From positions 62,001 through 126,000 of the forward strand of contig JACJZA010000009.1 of assembly GCA_020635825.1 (NCBI GenBank): a stretch of 64,000 bases of DNA, read 5' to 3'. The DNA comes from Flavobacteriales bacterium. GTDB lineage: Bacteria; Bacteroidota; Bacteroidia; Flavobacteriales_E; Vicingaceae. The position numbers and the translations under genes are program-made. Within the stretch, counting starts at the first letter, position 1; each line of letters begins with the position of its first letter. The notes under the pieces were generated by a model that searched no databases, was not told the origin of the DNA, and saw only the letters and a list, made by a program, of their open reading frames with translations. Positions 28,618 through 36,736 of this stretch are shown here, one piece after another.

Positions 28618-28625
28618 CAAAAATA
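28618..28625 (-). promoter_or_regulatory. Candidate -7 promoter element of the lpx-efp operon
   Basis: Reverse-strand TATTTTTG, an exact TAnnTTTG match, ending 6 bases before the lpxD ATG at 28611. Transcription would start at or very near the start codon, implying a leaderless or nearly leaderless mRNA. No good -33 half. Confidence 0.4.
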
Positions 28626-28698
28626 ATAGTTTGCTCAGAATTTAACTAATTTTTACATCGAAGTTATTAACTTATTCGTGTTTAGGAACTGTATTTTT

Positions 28699-28706
28699 TA
28701 TATTTG
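28699..28706 (+). promoter_or_regulatory. Candidate -7 promoter element of the sulfatase gene
   Basis: TATATTTG, an exact TAnnTTTG match. It overlaps the first possible TTG start (28704), which argues that translation begins later, at 28728 or beyond. Confidence 0.4.
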
Positions 28707-28727
28707 TCGCGTACTAAAATAAACAAC

Positions 28728-30689
28728 TTGAGTTTTTTCAGACTTCATCCTTCCTTTGTTTCTGTGTTAAAGTTTCTTTTTAACATTTACTTTTTATCCA
28801 TCGTTATATTTTTCATGTTCAGGGTTATACTTTTTTTATTGGAAGTAAAACATTTATCTGACATTCCTGGAAATGAAAGAACATCTTTAATATTTCAAGC
28901 ATTTGTAATGGGATTTCGGTTTGATACTGTTATTTCTTGTTATTTATTGGCTTTACCTACTTTTTTAATTCTCGTTTTTTATCAATTAAAAATACACTCC
29001 AAGATTTTCATCACCATCCTTAAGTATTATTTGATTCTTGTATTCTCCATTGCCTTTTTAATCTCCGGAATCGACCTTACTTATTTTCATCATTTTTTCT
29101 CTCGCTTTTCTGTAGCCGGTTTACAGTGGGCTGACGACACTACTTTTATGTTTAGTATGATTTTTCAGGAATTTGATTTTTGGTGGGTTATTTTCCCCAT
29201 TATCATTGCCATTTTTCTATTCATTAAAATTGTTACTCGAATTTTTATAAAATGGCAAGAATCTGTTTCCAAACAGAAATCAGAAAGTTTTAACAGAACT
29301 TCCTCTATCCTTATTTCCGTTTTAGTTTTAGGAATCGTATTTTTAGGTATCAGAGGTCGGTTTGAATCCAAATCTCCAATTCGAGTTGGAACTGCTTATT
29401 TTAGTAATTATGCTTTTATCAATCAAGCTGGATTAAACCCTGTTTTTACTTTTTTAAGAAGTTATTTAGATGCGCAAAAAAACAAAGAACAAACAATTCA
29501 TATTTTGGATAACCAAATTGCGATTCAAAACACTCAAAACTATTTAAACACCAATGGAATTGATAGTATTTCACCTATTGCCAGACAAATAACTCCTGAC
29601 AGCATCAATCAAAATCCACCAAACGTGGTTTTGGTTATTATGGAAAGTATGAGTGCCAATAAAATGGGCAGATATGGAAATCCTGATAATTTAACTCCAT
29701 TTTTAGACAGTATTGCGAATCAAGGAATTTGCTTTGACAATATTTATAGTGCAGGAACGCATACTTTTAATGGTATTTACAGCACCATTTTTTCAATGCC
29801 GGCTTTGTTTACCAAACACCCTATGAAAGGGGTTGAAATCCCCAAACTGAATGGAATTGGAACAGTTTTAAAACAACATGGTTATTCTACTTCATATTTT
29901 ACTACTCACGACGACCAATTTGACAATGTGGGTGGATTTTTAAAAGGCAACGATTTTGAATTAATTATCTCACAACAAAATTATCCTTCAGAGAAAGTAG
30001 AAAGTACATTAGGTGTGCCTGACGATTATATGTTTGAATTTGCTATCAATGAAATTAACCAACTTCATCAAAAGCAAAAACCATTTTTATCGGTAATGAT
30101 GACTGCCAGCGACCACGGTCCTTATACCATTCCTGAATATTTTACACCTAAACAACCCGATGATGTAAAAAAACAAATTGTGGAATATGCCGATTGGTCG
30201 ATTAGAAAGTTTATTGATTTAGCAAAAAAACAGACTTGGTTTGAGAACACCATTTTTGCTTTTATTGCCGACCATGGAGCTTTTATGGATGCCGATTATG
30301 ATGTTCCCTTGAGCTACAATCATGTGCCGTTTATTATTTACGCTCCACAGTTGATTACCCAACACCAACAACTCCAAAATTATGGTGGACAAATAGATGT
30401 TTTTCCAACCTTAATGCATTTAGTTGGGCTACCTTACATTAATAATACTTTGGGGATAGACTTATTAAATGGAAACCGTCCTTTCATGTACTTTTGCAAC
30501 GATGATAAAATGGGAGTAATTAACAAAGAGTATTATTACATTTACCGTAAAACCTCAGCAGCTTCTTTATATCGATATAAAGAAAACGATCGTAAAGATT
30601 ACATCGATTTTACTGAACAAGCCGAACGCATGAAAACCTATGGTATTTCGAATATGCAGATGGGGCAATATTTGATTAAAAATAAGTAA
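28728..30689 (+). CDS. LTA synthase family membrane sulfatase (about 653 aa)
   Basis: A membrane-anchored alkaline-phosphatase-superfamily enzyme. About five TM helices lie in the first 220 residues, then a periplasmic catalytic domain. Motifs: VVLVIMESMSANKMGRYG (metal-binding Glu), GTHTFNGIYSTIFSMP (nucleophile Thr), TASDHGPYTIPE and FAFIADHGAFMD (metal His/Asp). This is the layout of LtaS and of phosphoethanolamine or phosphoglycerol transferases. In a Gram-negative it probably modifies lipid A, glycans or phospholipid headgroups; the adjacent lpx operon is suggestive only. No ATG fits the N-terminus: TTG at 28728 is preferred, TTG 28704 lies in the promoter, and GTG 28761 region or ATG 28815 are alternatives. 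Confidence 0.88.
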   Translation: MSFFRLHPSFVSVLKFLFNIYFLSIVIFFMFRVILFLLEVKHLSDIPGNERTSLIFQAFVMGFRFDTVISCYLLALPTFLILVFYQLKIHSKIFITILKYYLILVFSIAFLISGIDLTYFHHFFSRFSVAGLQWADDTTFMFSMIFQEFDFWWVIFPIIIAIFLFIKIVTRIFIKWQESVSKQKSESFNRTSSILISVLVLGIVFLGIRGRFESKSPIRVGTAYFSNYAFINQAGLNPVFTFLRSYLDAQKNKEQTIHILDNQIAIQNTQNYLNTNGIDSISPIARQITPDSINQNPPNVVLVIMESMSANKMGRYGNPDNLTPFLDSIANQGICFDNIYSAGTHTFNGIYSTIFSMPALFTKHPMKGVEIPKLNGIGTVLKQHGYSTSYFTTHDDQFDNVGGFLKGNDFELIISQQNYPSEKVESTLGVPDDYMFEFAINEINQLHQKQKPFLSVMMTASDHGPYTIPEYFTPKQPDDVKKQIVEYADWSIRKFIDLAKKQTWFENTIFAFIADHGAFMDADYDVPLSYNHVPFIIYAPQLITQHQQLQNYGGQIDVFPTLMHLVGLPYINNTLGIDLLNGNRPFMYFCNDDKMGVINKEYYYIYRKTSAASLYRYKENDRKDYIDFTEQAERMKTYGISNMQMGQYLIKNK

Positions 30690-30691
30690 CA

Positions 30692-31078
30692 ATGAAACTA
30701 TATAACTTACATATAGAAATCAAACCAAGCTGGAAAACATACAATAATATTACAGATCTGTTAAAAATCACACATGTAAAATACAAAAAATCAAAATTTG
30801 ATAGTGACGAGGAACCGACAGACTGGCATTACCAGATATGTGAAAATGAATCTGACCCTCCTATCGATTTTATAAATTATTTTCTTAATATATTAGAACC
30901 TAATCTTATTAATTTAAAATTATTAGGTATTGAACCCAAAGACATTCTATTTTGGATAGTTTATGAATATAAACATCAATGTTCGCTAGGATTTAATTCT
31001 CAAGAACTTGAAAGAATTGGAAAAGTTGGAATAGGTTTAAACATTGATTGTTATGATATAACAACATCTAAACCTTAG
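30692..31078 (+). CDS. DUF4279-like protein (128 aa)
   Basis: A small soluble protein beginning two bases after the sulfatase stop. The pattern YNLHIEIKPSWKTYNNITDL, a Trp-containing WHYQICENESD, then LEPNLINLKLLGIEP and SQELERIGKVGIGLNIDCYD fits the DUF4279 family, in which a C-terminal 'L..IG..GI...IDCY' closes the domain. Family function is unknown, though similar small proteins occur near polymorphic toxins as putative immunity proteins; no toxin is seen here. Its last 11 bases overlap the convergent HD gene. Confidence 0.72.
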   Translation: MKLYNLHIEIKPSWKTYNNITDLLKITHVKYKKSKFDSDEEPTDWHYQICENESDPPIDFINYFLNILEPNLINLKLLGIEPKDILFWIVYEYKHQCSLGFNSQELERIGKVGIGLNIDCYDITTSKP

Positions 31079-32297
31079 GAAAACACAAAAACCATTTTTT
31101 TACCGGTTTAGAAATTGCCGTTATACTTAAAGTGTCTGCAGCTTCAGCTATATCTTTGATTTGGTTATTTTTTAATAAGATATTAATCTTATCTTTTTTA
31201 GAATTGTAAGCATTATTTACGATGCTATCCTGAAAAACAAAATATTGCAATTCATCATCAGCTAACTTTAATTTCTTTTGAATGGTGTTTTTCACCTCAT
31301 CAATCTCAGCTTTTTCAAACTTTTTGTTCTGTAAAGAAATTTTATAAAGTTTTCTGTTCACCATCATTTTACACAACAATGACAATACTTTATCATCATG
31401 CCTTTGCCAAACTTTTACTGACGACATAATATCCATGTCATCTAGCTCAGCAAAGGTTTGTAGCAAATGGCTGTTATTTTGAAATGATTGTAAGTTATGA
31501 TTGTGATACAAAAATTCTTTTAATGCTGGTGTGCAAAATAACTCAACATCTTTTGATGCTAAATACTTAGCTCGTTTTAAGATTTTCACCAATAAATTTT
31601 CAGCAGAAAGAACAGTTTTGTGCAAATACACTTGCCAATACATCAATCTGCGAGCAATGATAAATTTTTCAATCGAATAAATTCCTTTTACTTCAATTGC
31701 TAATTCATCATTTTTTACTGTTAGCATTTTAATAATTCTATCCGTACTAATCACCCCTTCTGAAACTCCCGAATAAAAACTATCGCGTTTTAAATAATCC
31801 AGCCTATCCATATCTAACTGGCTAGAAACCAACTGATGAAGGAATTTTTTCTTGTATTCGTTTCTGAATATTTTCAGTGCCAAATCTAACTTTCCTTTAA
31901 ACTCTTTATTGAGCTCATCCATAAACAGAGTTGAAATTTCTTCGTGCGATATTCCACTTACAATACTGTGTTCTAAAGCATGAGAAAAAGGACCGTGACC
32001 AATGTCGTGAAGCAAAATAGCAATTAACGCTCCTTGAGCTTCATTTTCAGTAATCTCAACATTTTTGGAGCGCAACACATCAATTGCATTCATCATTAAA
32101 TGCATACATCCCATAGCATGATGAAAACGGGTATGCAATCCACCAGGGTAAACCATATGAGTTAATCCCAACTGTTTAATTCGTCGTAAACGTTGAAAAT
32201 AAGGATGTTCTATTAAATCGAAAATAATATCGTAAGGAATGGTAATAAAACCATAAATTGGGTCGTTAAATATTTTCTTTTTGTTAGGTTTACTCAT
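31068..32297 (-). CDS. HD-domain phosphohydrolase, dGTPase/SamHD1-like (409 aa)
   Basis: Cytoplasmic metal-dependent phosphohydrolase. HD motifs: YPGGLHTRFHHAMGCMHLM (first His), AILLHDIGHGPFSHALEHS (HD pair and downstream His), and SQLDMDRLDYLKRDSFYSG (Asp). The opening FNDPIYGFITIPYDIIFDLI is typical of the YdhJ/SamHD1-like group. The substrate may be dNTPs or another nucleotide. I use the ATG at 32297; the reading from 32324 starts inside a promoter-like palindrome. Bacteroidota genomes commonly keep this gene beside lpxD and opposite porX; here the sulfatase and DUF4279 genes separate it from lpxD. Confidence 0.92.
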   Translation of the reverse strand: MSKPNKKKIFNDPIYGFITIPYDIIFDLIEHPYFQRLRRIKQLGLTHMVYPGGLHTRFHHAMGCMHLMMNAIDVLRSKNVEITENEAQGALIAILLHDIGHGPFSHALEHSIVSGISHEEISTLFMDELNKEFKGKLDLALKIFRNEYKKKFLHQLVSSQLDMDRLDYLKRDSFYSGVSEGVISTDRIIKMLTVKNDELAIEVKGIYSIEKFIIARRLMYWQVYLHKTVLSAENLLVKILKRAKYLASKDVELFCTPALKEFLYHNHNLQSFQNNSHLLQTFAELDDMDIMSSVKVWQRHDDKVLSLLCKMMVNRKLYKISLQNKKFEKAEIDEVKNTIQKKLKLADDELQYFVFQDSIVNNAYNSKKDKINILLKNNQIKDIAEAADTLSITAISKPVKKWFLCFPKV

Positions 32298-32321
32298 AAA
32301 TAAACAAACGAATTTGAGCTT

Positions 32322-32338
32322 CAAAAATAGTATTTTTG
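32322..32338. promoter_or_regulatory. Palindromic head-to-head -7 elements between HD gene and porX
   Basis: The 17-base string CAAAAATAGTATTTTTG is a perfect palindrome around a central G. Each half is an exact TAnnTTTG element, one for each strand (32322-32329 reverse, 32331-32338 forward). It precedes the HD start by 25 bases and the porX start by 41. The TTTG halves at -33 are poor (14-base spacing for porX), so it could alternatively be an operator. Confidence 0.5.
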
Positions 32339-32378
32339 AGCAGGTATTTATTAAACAATTTTAAACTTTCAGTAAAAT

Positions 32379-33935
32379 ATGGATGCAATTACAATACTTT
32401 GGGCAGATGATGAAATTGACTTATTAAAACCTCATATTCTTTTTTTAGAAGAAAAAGGATATAAAGTTCTTTCTACTCAAAGTGGTGATGATGCACTTGA
32501 TATTTTAGAAGAAAACCGTGTGGACATTGTTTTTTTAGATGAAAATATGCCCGGATTATCTGGTTTAGAAACTTTAGAAATTGTAAAATCTAAATACCCT
32601 TCATTACCTGTAATTATGATTACAAAAAGTGAAGAGGAGTTTATCATGGAAGAAGCAATTGGTTCTAAAATTTCCGACTACTTGATTAAACCAGTAAATC
32701 CAAAACAAATTTTACTTTCACTTAAAAAAAACCTAGATACTTCTCGATTGGTAAGTGAAAAATCAACCTCTAAATACCAACAAGAATTTAGAGAAATTGG
32801 AATGCGATTGAATGATAGATTGGATCATAAAGATTGGGCTAACATTTATAAAAAACTGGTTTATTGGGAATTAGAACTAGAGAAATCTAGAGAAAGTGGT
32901 ATGGAAGAAATTTTGCAAATGCAAAAAAATGAAGCTGATAGTCAGTTCTGCAAATATGTAGAAAACAATTACATGGATTGGCTTTCGCATCCTGAAGATG
33001 CTCCAGTAATGTCACAAAATTTATTTAAACATTACGTAATTCCAGAAGTAAAGAAAAATGAAAATCCTGTGTTTTTTATTGTAATCGACAATTTAAGATA
33101 CGACCAATGGAAAACTTTATCATCTATTATCACTAACGATTTTTGGATAGATGAAGAAGATGTTTTTTACAGTATTTTACCTACTACCACACAATATTCT
33201 AGAAATTCCATTTTTGCAGGAATGATGCCCGGAGAAATTGCAAAGAGATATCCTGATAAATGGTCGAATGATGAAGATGAAGGTGGAAAAAATTTACATG
33301 AACAATTTTTCTTAGAAGAACAACTCAAAAGAAATGGATTAAACATTAAGTTTTCATACAACAAAGTACTCAATGTAAGTTATGGCAACAAAGTATTAAA
33401 TGACATTCCGGGCATGTTCAGCAACCCTTTAAATGTTATTGTTTACAATTTTGTGGATATGCTTTCACATGCTCGTACAGACACTGAAATCATTAAAGAA
33501 TTAGCCAATGATGAAGCAGCTTATCGTTCGGTGGTAAAATCTTGGTTTGAACATTCCACTTTAAGAGAGATTCTAGGAGAAATTGCAGCAAGAGGTGGAA
33601 AACTAATCATCACCACTGACCATGGATCAATTAGAGTGAAAGAACCAGTAAAAATTGTGGGTGACAAAGATGTAAATACCAATTTACGTTACAAACAGGG
33701 AAAAACATTAAGTTTTAATTCAAAAGAAGTTTTTGAAGTTCGCAATCCTGAAGATGCTCATTTGCCTAAAGTTAATATGAGTCAGGCTTTTGTATTTGCA
33801 AAAAATGATGATTTTTTTGCTTACCCAAACAATTTCAACCATTATGTAAAATACTATAGAGATACATTCCAACACGGTGGAATTTCTATGGAAGAGATGT
33901 TAATTCCAATTATTAAACTAACAGCAAAAAAATAA
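32379..33935 (+). CDS. porX: PorX: response regulator with PglZ (alkaline phosphatase-like) output (518 aa)
   Basis: Two-component regulator of type IX secretion and gliding. The receiver (1-120) has Asp10/Asp11, phospho-acceptor Asp54 in VFLDENMPGLSG, Thr82 and Lys104. A helical linker (about 125-210) follows. The PglZ domain (about 225-518) has FIVIDNLRYDQW (metal Asp237), PTTTQYSRNSIFAGMMPGE with Thr271 at the known active-site position, and TTDHGSI with RDTFQHGGISMEEMLIP (metal His). In studied homologues this domain is a Zn-dependent phosphodiesterase on cyclic oligonucleotides. The sensor kinase PorY is not nearby. Three T9SS cargo genes lie in this window. It is 1 base upstream of tsaE. 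Confidence 0.96.
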   Translation: MDAITILWADDEIDLLKPHILFLEEKGYKVLSTQSGDDALDILEENRVDIVFLDENMPGLSGLETLEIVKSKYPSLPVIMITKSEEEFIMEEAIGSKISDYLIKPVNPKQILLSLKKNLDTSRLVSEKSTSKYQQEFREIGMRLNDRLDHKDWANIYKKLVYWELELEKSRESGMEEILQMQKNEADSQFCKYVENNYMDWLSHPEDAPVMSQNLFKHYVIPEVKKNENPVFFIVIDNLRYDQWKTLSSIITNDFWIDEEDVFYSILPTTTQYSRNSIFAGMMPGEIAKRYPDKWSNDEDEGGKNLHEQFFLEEQLKRNGLNIKFSYNKVLNVSYGNKVLNDIPGMFSNPLNVIVYNFVDMLSHARTDTEIIKELANDEAAYRSVVKSWFEHSTLREILGEIAARGGKLIITTDHGSIRVKEPVKIVGDKDVNTNLRYKQGKTLSFNSKEVFEVRNPEDAHLPKVNMSQAFVFAKNDDFFAYPNNFNHYVKYYRDTFQHGGISMEEMLIPIIKLTAKK

Positions 33936-33936
33936 A

Positions 33937-34356
33937 ATGAAGGAATTCATTGCAAAAAATGTTGCTGATTTAGAAACAATTAGTCAACAACTTTTAGTTG
34001 AGTTTGGAACAGAAAAAATTGTTTTATTCAAAGGTGAAATGGGAGCCGGAAAAACGACACTCATCAAATATCTATGCAAACAATTAGGAATCGATGATGT
34101 TACCAGCAGTCCTACTTTTTCTATTGTAAATGAATATGTTTCTAATAAAGAACAAAAAGTCTATCATTTTGATTTTTATAGGATTAATGACGAACAAGAA
34201 GTAATGGATATGGGATATGAAGATTATTTTTATGGTGGTGCTTACTGTTTTATTGAATGGCCAGAAAAAATCCCAAATTTAATTCCAGAAAAGTTTGTAG
34301 TTGTTACAATTGAAGTAGATGAATACAATAATAGAATTATTTCTATTGCATCCTAA
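33937..34356 (+). CDS. tsaE: tRNA threonylcarbamoyladenosine biosynthesis ATPase (139 aa)
   Basis: P-loop ATPase that works with TsaB/TsaD to make t6A at position 37 of ANN-decoding tRNAs. The Walker A is FKGEMGAGKTTLIKYLC (about 29-45). VTSSPTFSIVNEY is the family's switch segment, VYHFDFYRI contains the Walker B-like acidic residue, and FIEWPEKIPNLIP closes the fold. Full length. It follows porX with a 1-base gap and is likely co-transcribed. Confidence 0.96.
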   Translation: MKEFIAKNVADLETISQQLLVEFGTEKIVLFKGEMGAGKTTLIKYLCKQLGIDDVTSSPTFSIVNEYVSNKEQKVYHFDFYRINDEQEVMDMGYEDYFYGGAYCFIEWPEKIPNLIPEKFVVVTIEVDEYNNRIISIAS

Positions 34357-34375
34357 GTACTATTTTTTATTTTTG
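34345..34375 (+). promoter_or_regulatory. Candidate promoter of ald
   Basis: ATTG, 19 bases, TATTTTTG (exact TAnnTTTG) ending 23 bases before the ald ATG at 34399. The upstream element lies in the last codons of tsaE. Good spacing on both halves. Confidence 0.55.
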
Positions 34376-34398
34376 TATAAATCCTATCATAACAATTG

Positions 34399-35613
34399 AT
34401 GACAACTTCAGATGATTTATTAAAATCCTTAGCTCAAGGATTTATGCCACAAGAAGAAATGCTAGAAGTGGCAAAGAAGAAAAGCAGTTTACAAATCGGT
34501 ATTCCTAAAGAAACTTCCATTCAGGAAAAAAGAATTCCTTTAGTACCCGATGCAGTTGCTGTTTTAGTGAATAACGGACACGAAGTAATAATAGAAACTG
34601 GAGCCGGGGAAGGAGCAAGTTTTAGTGACAAAGATTACAGTGAAGTAGGTGCTCAAATTGTTTATGGTACACAAGAAGTATATCAAGCCAATATGATTTT
34701 AAAAGTAGAACCTCCTACTCTTGAAGAAATTGATATGATGAAAACTGGGCAGATTTTAATCTCTGCTCTTCAACTACCCATTCAACCTAAAGATTTTCTA
34801 AAAAAATTAATTCATAAAAAAATTACTGCTATTGCTTTTGATTATATTAAAGACCCTGAAGGGTTTTTACCTATAGTAAGTGCAATGAGTGAAATTGCCG
34901 GTAACGCATCTATATTAATTGCAGCTGAATATTTAAGCAGCTCAACGAATGGAAGAGGGCAGTTATTTGGTGGTATTTCTGGAGTATCTCCAACAGAAGT
35001 TGTGATTTTAGGAGCTGGAATGGTAGGTGAATATGCCTGTAAATCGGCACTTGGGTTGGGAGCTAAAATTAAAGTGTTCGACAACAACATCAACAAACTA
35101 AGACGATTACAAACTGAATTAGGAAGAAGAATAGACACCTCAGTTATTCAACCTGGAGTTCTAACAAAAGCATTAAAAAATGCAGATGTGGTAATTGGAG
35201 CAATTAGTAACAAAATTGGTCGATCACCTATCATTGTAACTGAAGAAATGGTTCAAAAAATGAAAGATGGTTCGGTAATAGTTGATATTAGCATTGATAA
35301 AGGAGGATGTATTGAAACATCAGAAGTTACAAGTCATTTAAAACCTACTTTTATTAAACATGGTGTAATACATTATTGTGTTCCTAATATTGCTTCTAGA
35401 GTTGCTAGAACTGCATCTAATGCTTTAAGTAATGTAATTATGCCTACAATAGTTGATACTGGTGAATTTGGAGGGGTAGAATCAATGATAAAATCCTACT
35501 CAGGTATTCAAAATGGTGTTTATTTATACAAAGGAATATTAACCAATAAATATCTGGCTGAAACCTTTAGCTTACCTTATAAGGACATTAATTTACTTTT
35601 AATGGCTATGTAA
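34399..35613 (+). CDS. ald: Alanine dehydrogenase (404 aa)
   Basis: NAD-dependent interconversion of L-alanine with pyruvate and ammonia. N-terminal catalytic domain: LQIGIPKETSIQEKRIPLVP (substrate Arg and Lys region), then EVIIETGAGEGASFSD. Rossmann domain: VVILGAGMVGEYACKSALGL at about 205-224. DISIDKGGCIETSE and VPNIASRVARTASNALSN complete the family pattern. The N-terminal 30 residues before the canonical start are the extension common in Bacteroidota. The ATG at 34399 directly follows a TTG that is in frame; ATG is preferred. The next ORF overlaps its stop by one base (TAATG). Confidence 0.95.
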   Translation: MTTSDDLLKSLAQGFMPQEEMLEVAKKKSSLQIGIPKETSIQEKRIPLVPDAVAVLVNNGHEVIIETGAGEGASFSDKDYSEVGAQIVYGTQEVYQANMILKVEPPTLEEIDMMKTGQILISALQLPIQPKDFLKKLIHKKITAIAFDYIKDPEGFLPIVSAMSEIAGNASILIAAEYLSSSTNGRGQLFGGISGVSPTEVVILGAGMVGEYACKSALGLGAKIKVFDNNINKLRRLQTELGRRIDTSVIQPGVLTKALKNADVVIGAISNKIGRSPIIVTEEMVQKMKDGSVIVDISIDKGGCIETSEVTSHLKPTFIKHGVIHYCVPNIASRVARTASNALSNVIMPTIVDTGEFGGVESMIKSYSGIQNGVYLYKGILTNKYLAETFSLPYKDINLLLMAM

Positions 35614-36038
35614 TGAGTGGATTAAGAAGAAGATTAAAATATTACGGAATTGGGTTTGCATTGGGATTAATTGTCGTTTGGGCAACATTATTGAGAAATA
35701 GAGACCGTGCCTCATGGTTACCTGAAGGTAGAACTTTAGAGTTTTTAGAGCGAGTTGATATGGCTATTACAGAAAATGCACAATGTCAGTTAGATTGCTT
35801 AGAATTAACCCCTGATATTTTTGACAAACAATTTTGGGAAAAAGCCGACTTAGATTTTAAAAAAAGTGCCACACAGCGTAAGCCTTGCCCAGAATATTTC
35901 ATTTCTTCTACCCTATCTGATAATAGAAAAGTAATTATTTATGTAGAAACCTGTGAATATTGTGAAGATTGTGAACAAGAAGGTACTGCCTTTTTGAGAA
36001 GTATAGAAATTGAAGATAAAGAATGTGATTGTAACTAA
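35613..36038 (+). CDS. DUF4258-like small membrane-anchored protein (141 aa)
   Basis: One N-terminal TM helix (LKYYGIGFALGLIVVWATLL) after a short Arg-rich cytoplasmic start, then a soluble Cys-rich domain with CQLDCLE, CEYCEDCEQE and a terminal CDCN. The arrangement (TM, then LEFLERVDMAIT, FKKSATQRKPCPEYFISS) resembles DUF4258-type proteins that follow ald in Flavobacteriia. The many Cys suggest metal binding or disulfides; the topology puts the domain outside. Function unknown. Its ATG overlaps the ald stop, so translation is coupled. It overlaps the convergent methyltransferase gene by 4 bases. Confidence 0.8.
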   Translation: MSGLRRRLKYYGIGFALGLIVVWATLLRNRDRASWLPEGRTLEFLERVDMAITENAQCQLDCLELTPDIFDKQFWEKADLDFKKSATQRKPCPEYFISSTLSDNRKVIIYVETCEYCEDCEQEGTAFLRSIEIEDKECDCN

Positions 36039-36736
36039 TCATTATTTGTAGGAACCCCGATATAAACCCAATCTCCCCAAATCTTTTCACATGTATTATT
36101 TTCAATATCAATAATTGAAGTTAGTTTTTCTTTAAATGGATAAAAGTTCACATGTTCATCCAGTGTATAGTAAAAATATCTCTGGCAAGGAACTGCAATA
36201 ATAAGTTGTTTCTTTGCTATTCTCTTTAATTCACTTATAGCTTTTTCGGGACTAATGATGTGTTCCAAAGTGTGAAAACATGTAACAATATCAAATTCAT
36301 TATCTTTAAAAGGTAACTTCTCTATATTTCCTTTGACATAGTTGTAGTTTTTAGATTCACCTTTATCAACTATATCACAACCAGTTAATTCTAGTCCTTT
36401 GCCTTGAAGCTGACTAAGAAAATAACCCTTACCACAACCAACATCAATCAGGTTTTTAGCACTACTATCTAAATTTTTTATTATAAATTCAATACTTGGT
36501 TGATTTAAATCCGTTTTTCTGTTTCTTGAAATCGTATTTAAATTGTTATAGAAGTTGCTATACTCTTCTTCGGTAAAAGAATACACTAAACTTTTAAAAT
36601 TCATTGCCGTTTTTAAATCTCTCCCTCTATATGCAAAATAGTAAAAAGGATACATAAAATACTTACTATCTCTTATTAGTGGAGGAACACATTCGTCCAT
36701 TACAAAACGGATAATATTTGTTACTGTTCTATTCAT
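36035..36736 (-). CDS. Class I SAM-dependent methyltransferase (233 aa)
   Basis: Rossmann methyltransferase: motif I LIDVGCGKGYFLSQLQG (about 93-110), acidic end of beta-2 in LELTGCDI, motif III FKDNEFDIVTCFHTLEHI (about 137-155), LKRIAKKQLIIAVP afterwards. The first 80 residues form an N-terminal lid. It overlaps the glycosyltransferase upstream by 4 bases (ATGA) and is the last gene of a three-gene leftward operon in the polysaccharide locus, so its acceptor is probably a sugar or lipid-linked glycan. Substrate not determinable. Confidence 0.88.
   Translation of the reverse strand: MNRTVTNIIRFVMDECVPPLIRDSKYFMYPFYYFAYRGRDLKTAMNFKSLVYSFTEEEYSNFYNNLNTISRNRKTDLNQPSIEFIIKNLDSSAKNLIDVGCGKGYFLSQLQGKGLELTGCDIVDKGESKNYNYVKGNIEKLPFKDNEFDIVTCFHTLEHIISPEKAISELKRIAKKQLIIAVPCQRYFYYTLDEHVNFYPFKEKLTSIIDIENNTCEKIWGDWVYIGVPTNND

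Noticed and set aside
28704..28727. Longest reading of the sulfatase gene from TTG 28704
   Set aside because: This start lies inside a perfect -7 element (28699-28706), so it would be upstream of the transcript.
30692..31078. DUF4279 protein as an immunity protein of a toxin system
   Set aside because: No toxin gene is adjacent; it directly follows a sulfatase gene. The family has unknown function, so I left it unassigned.
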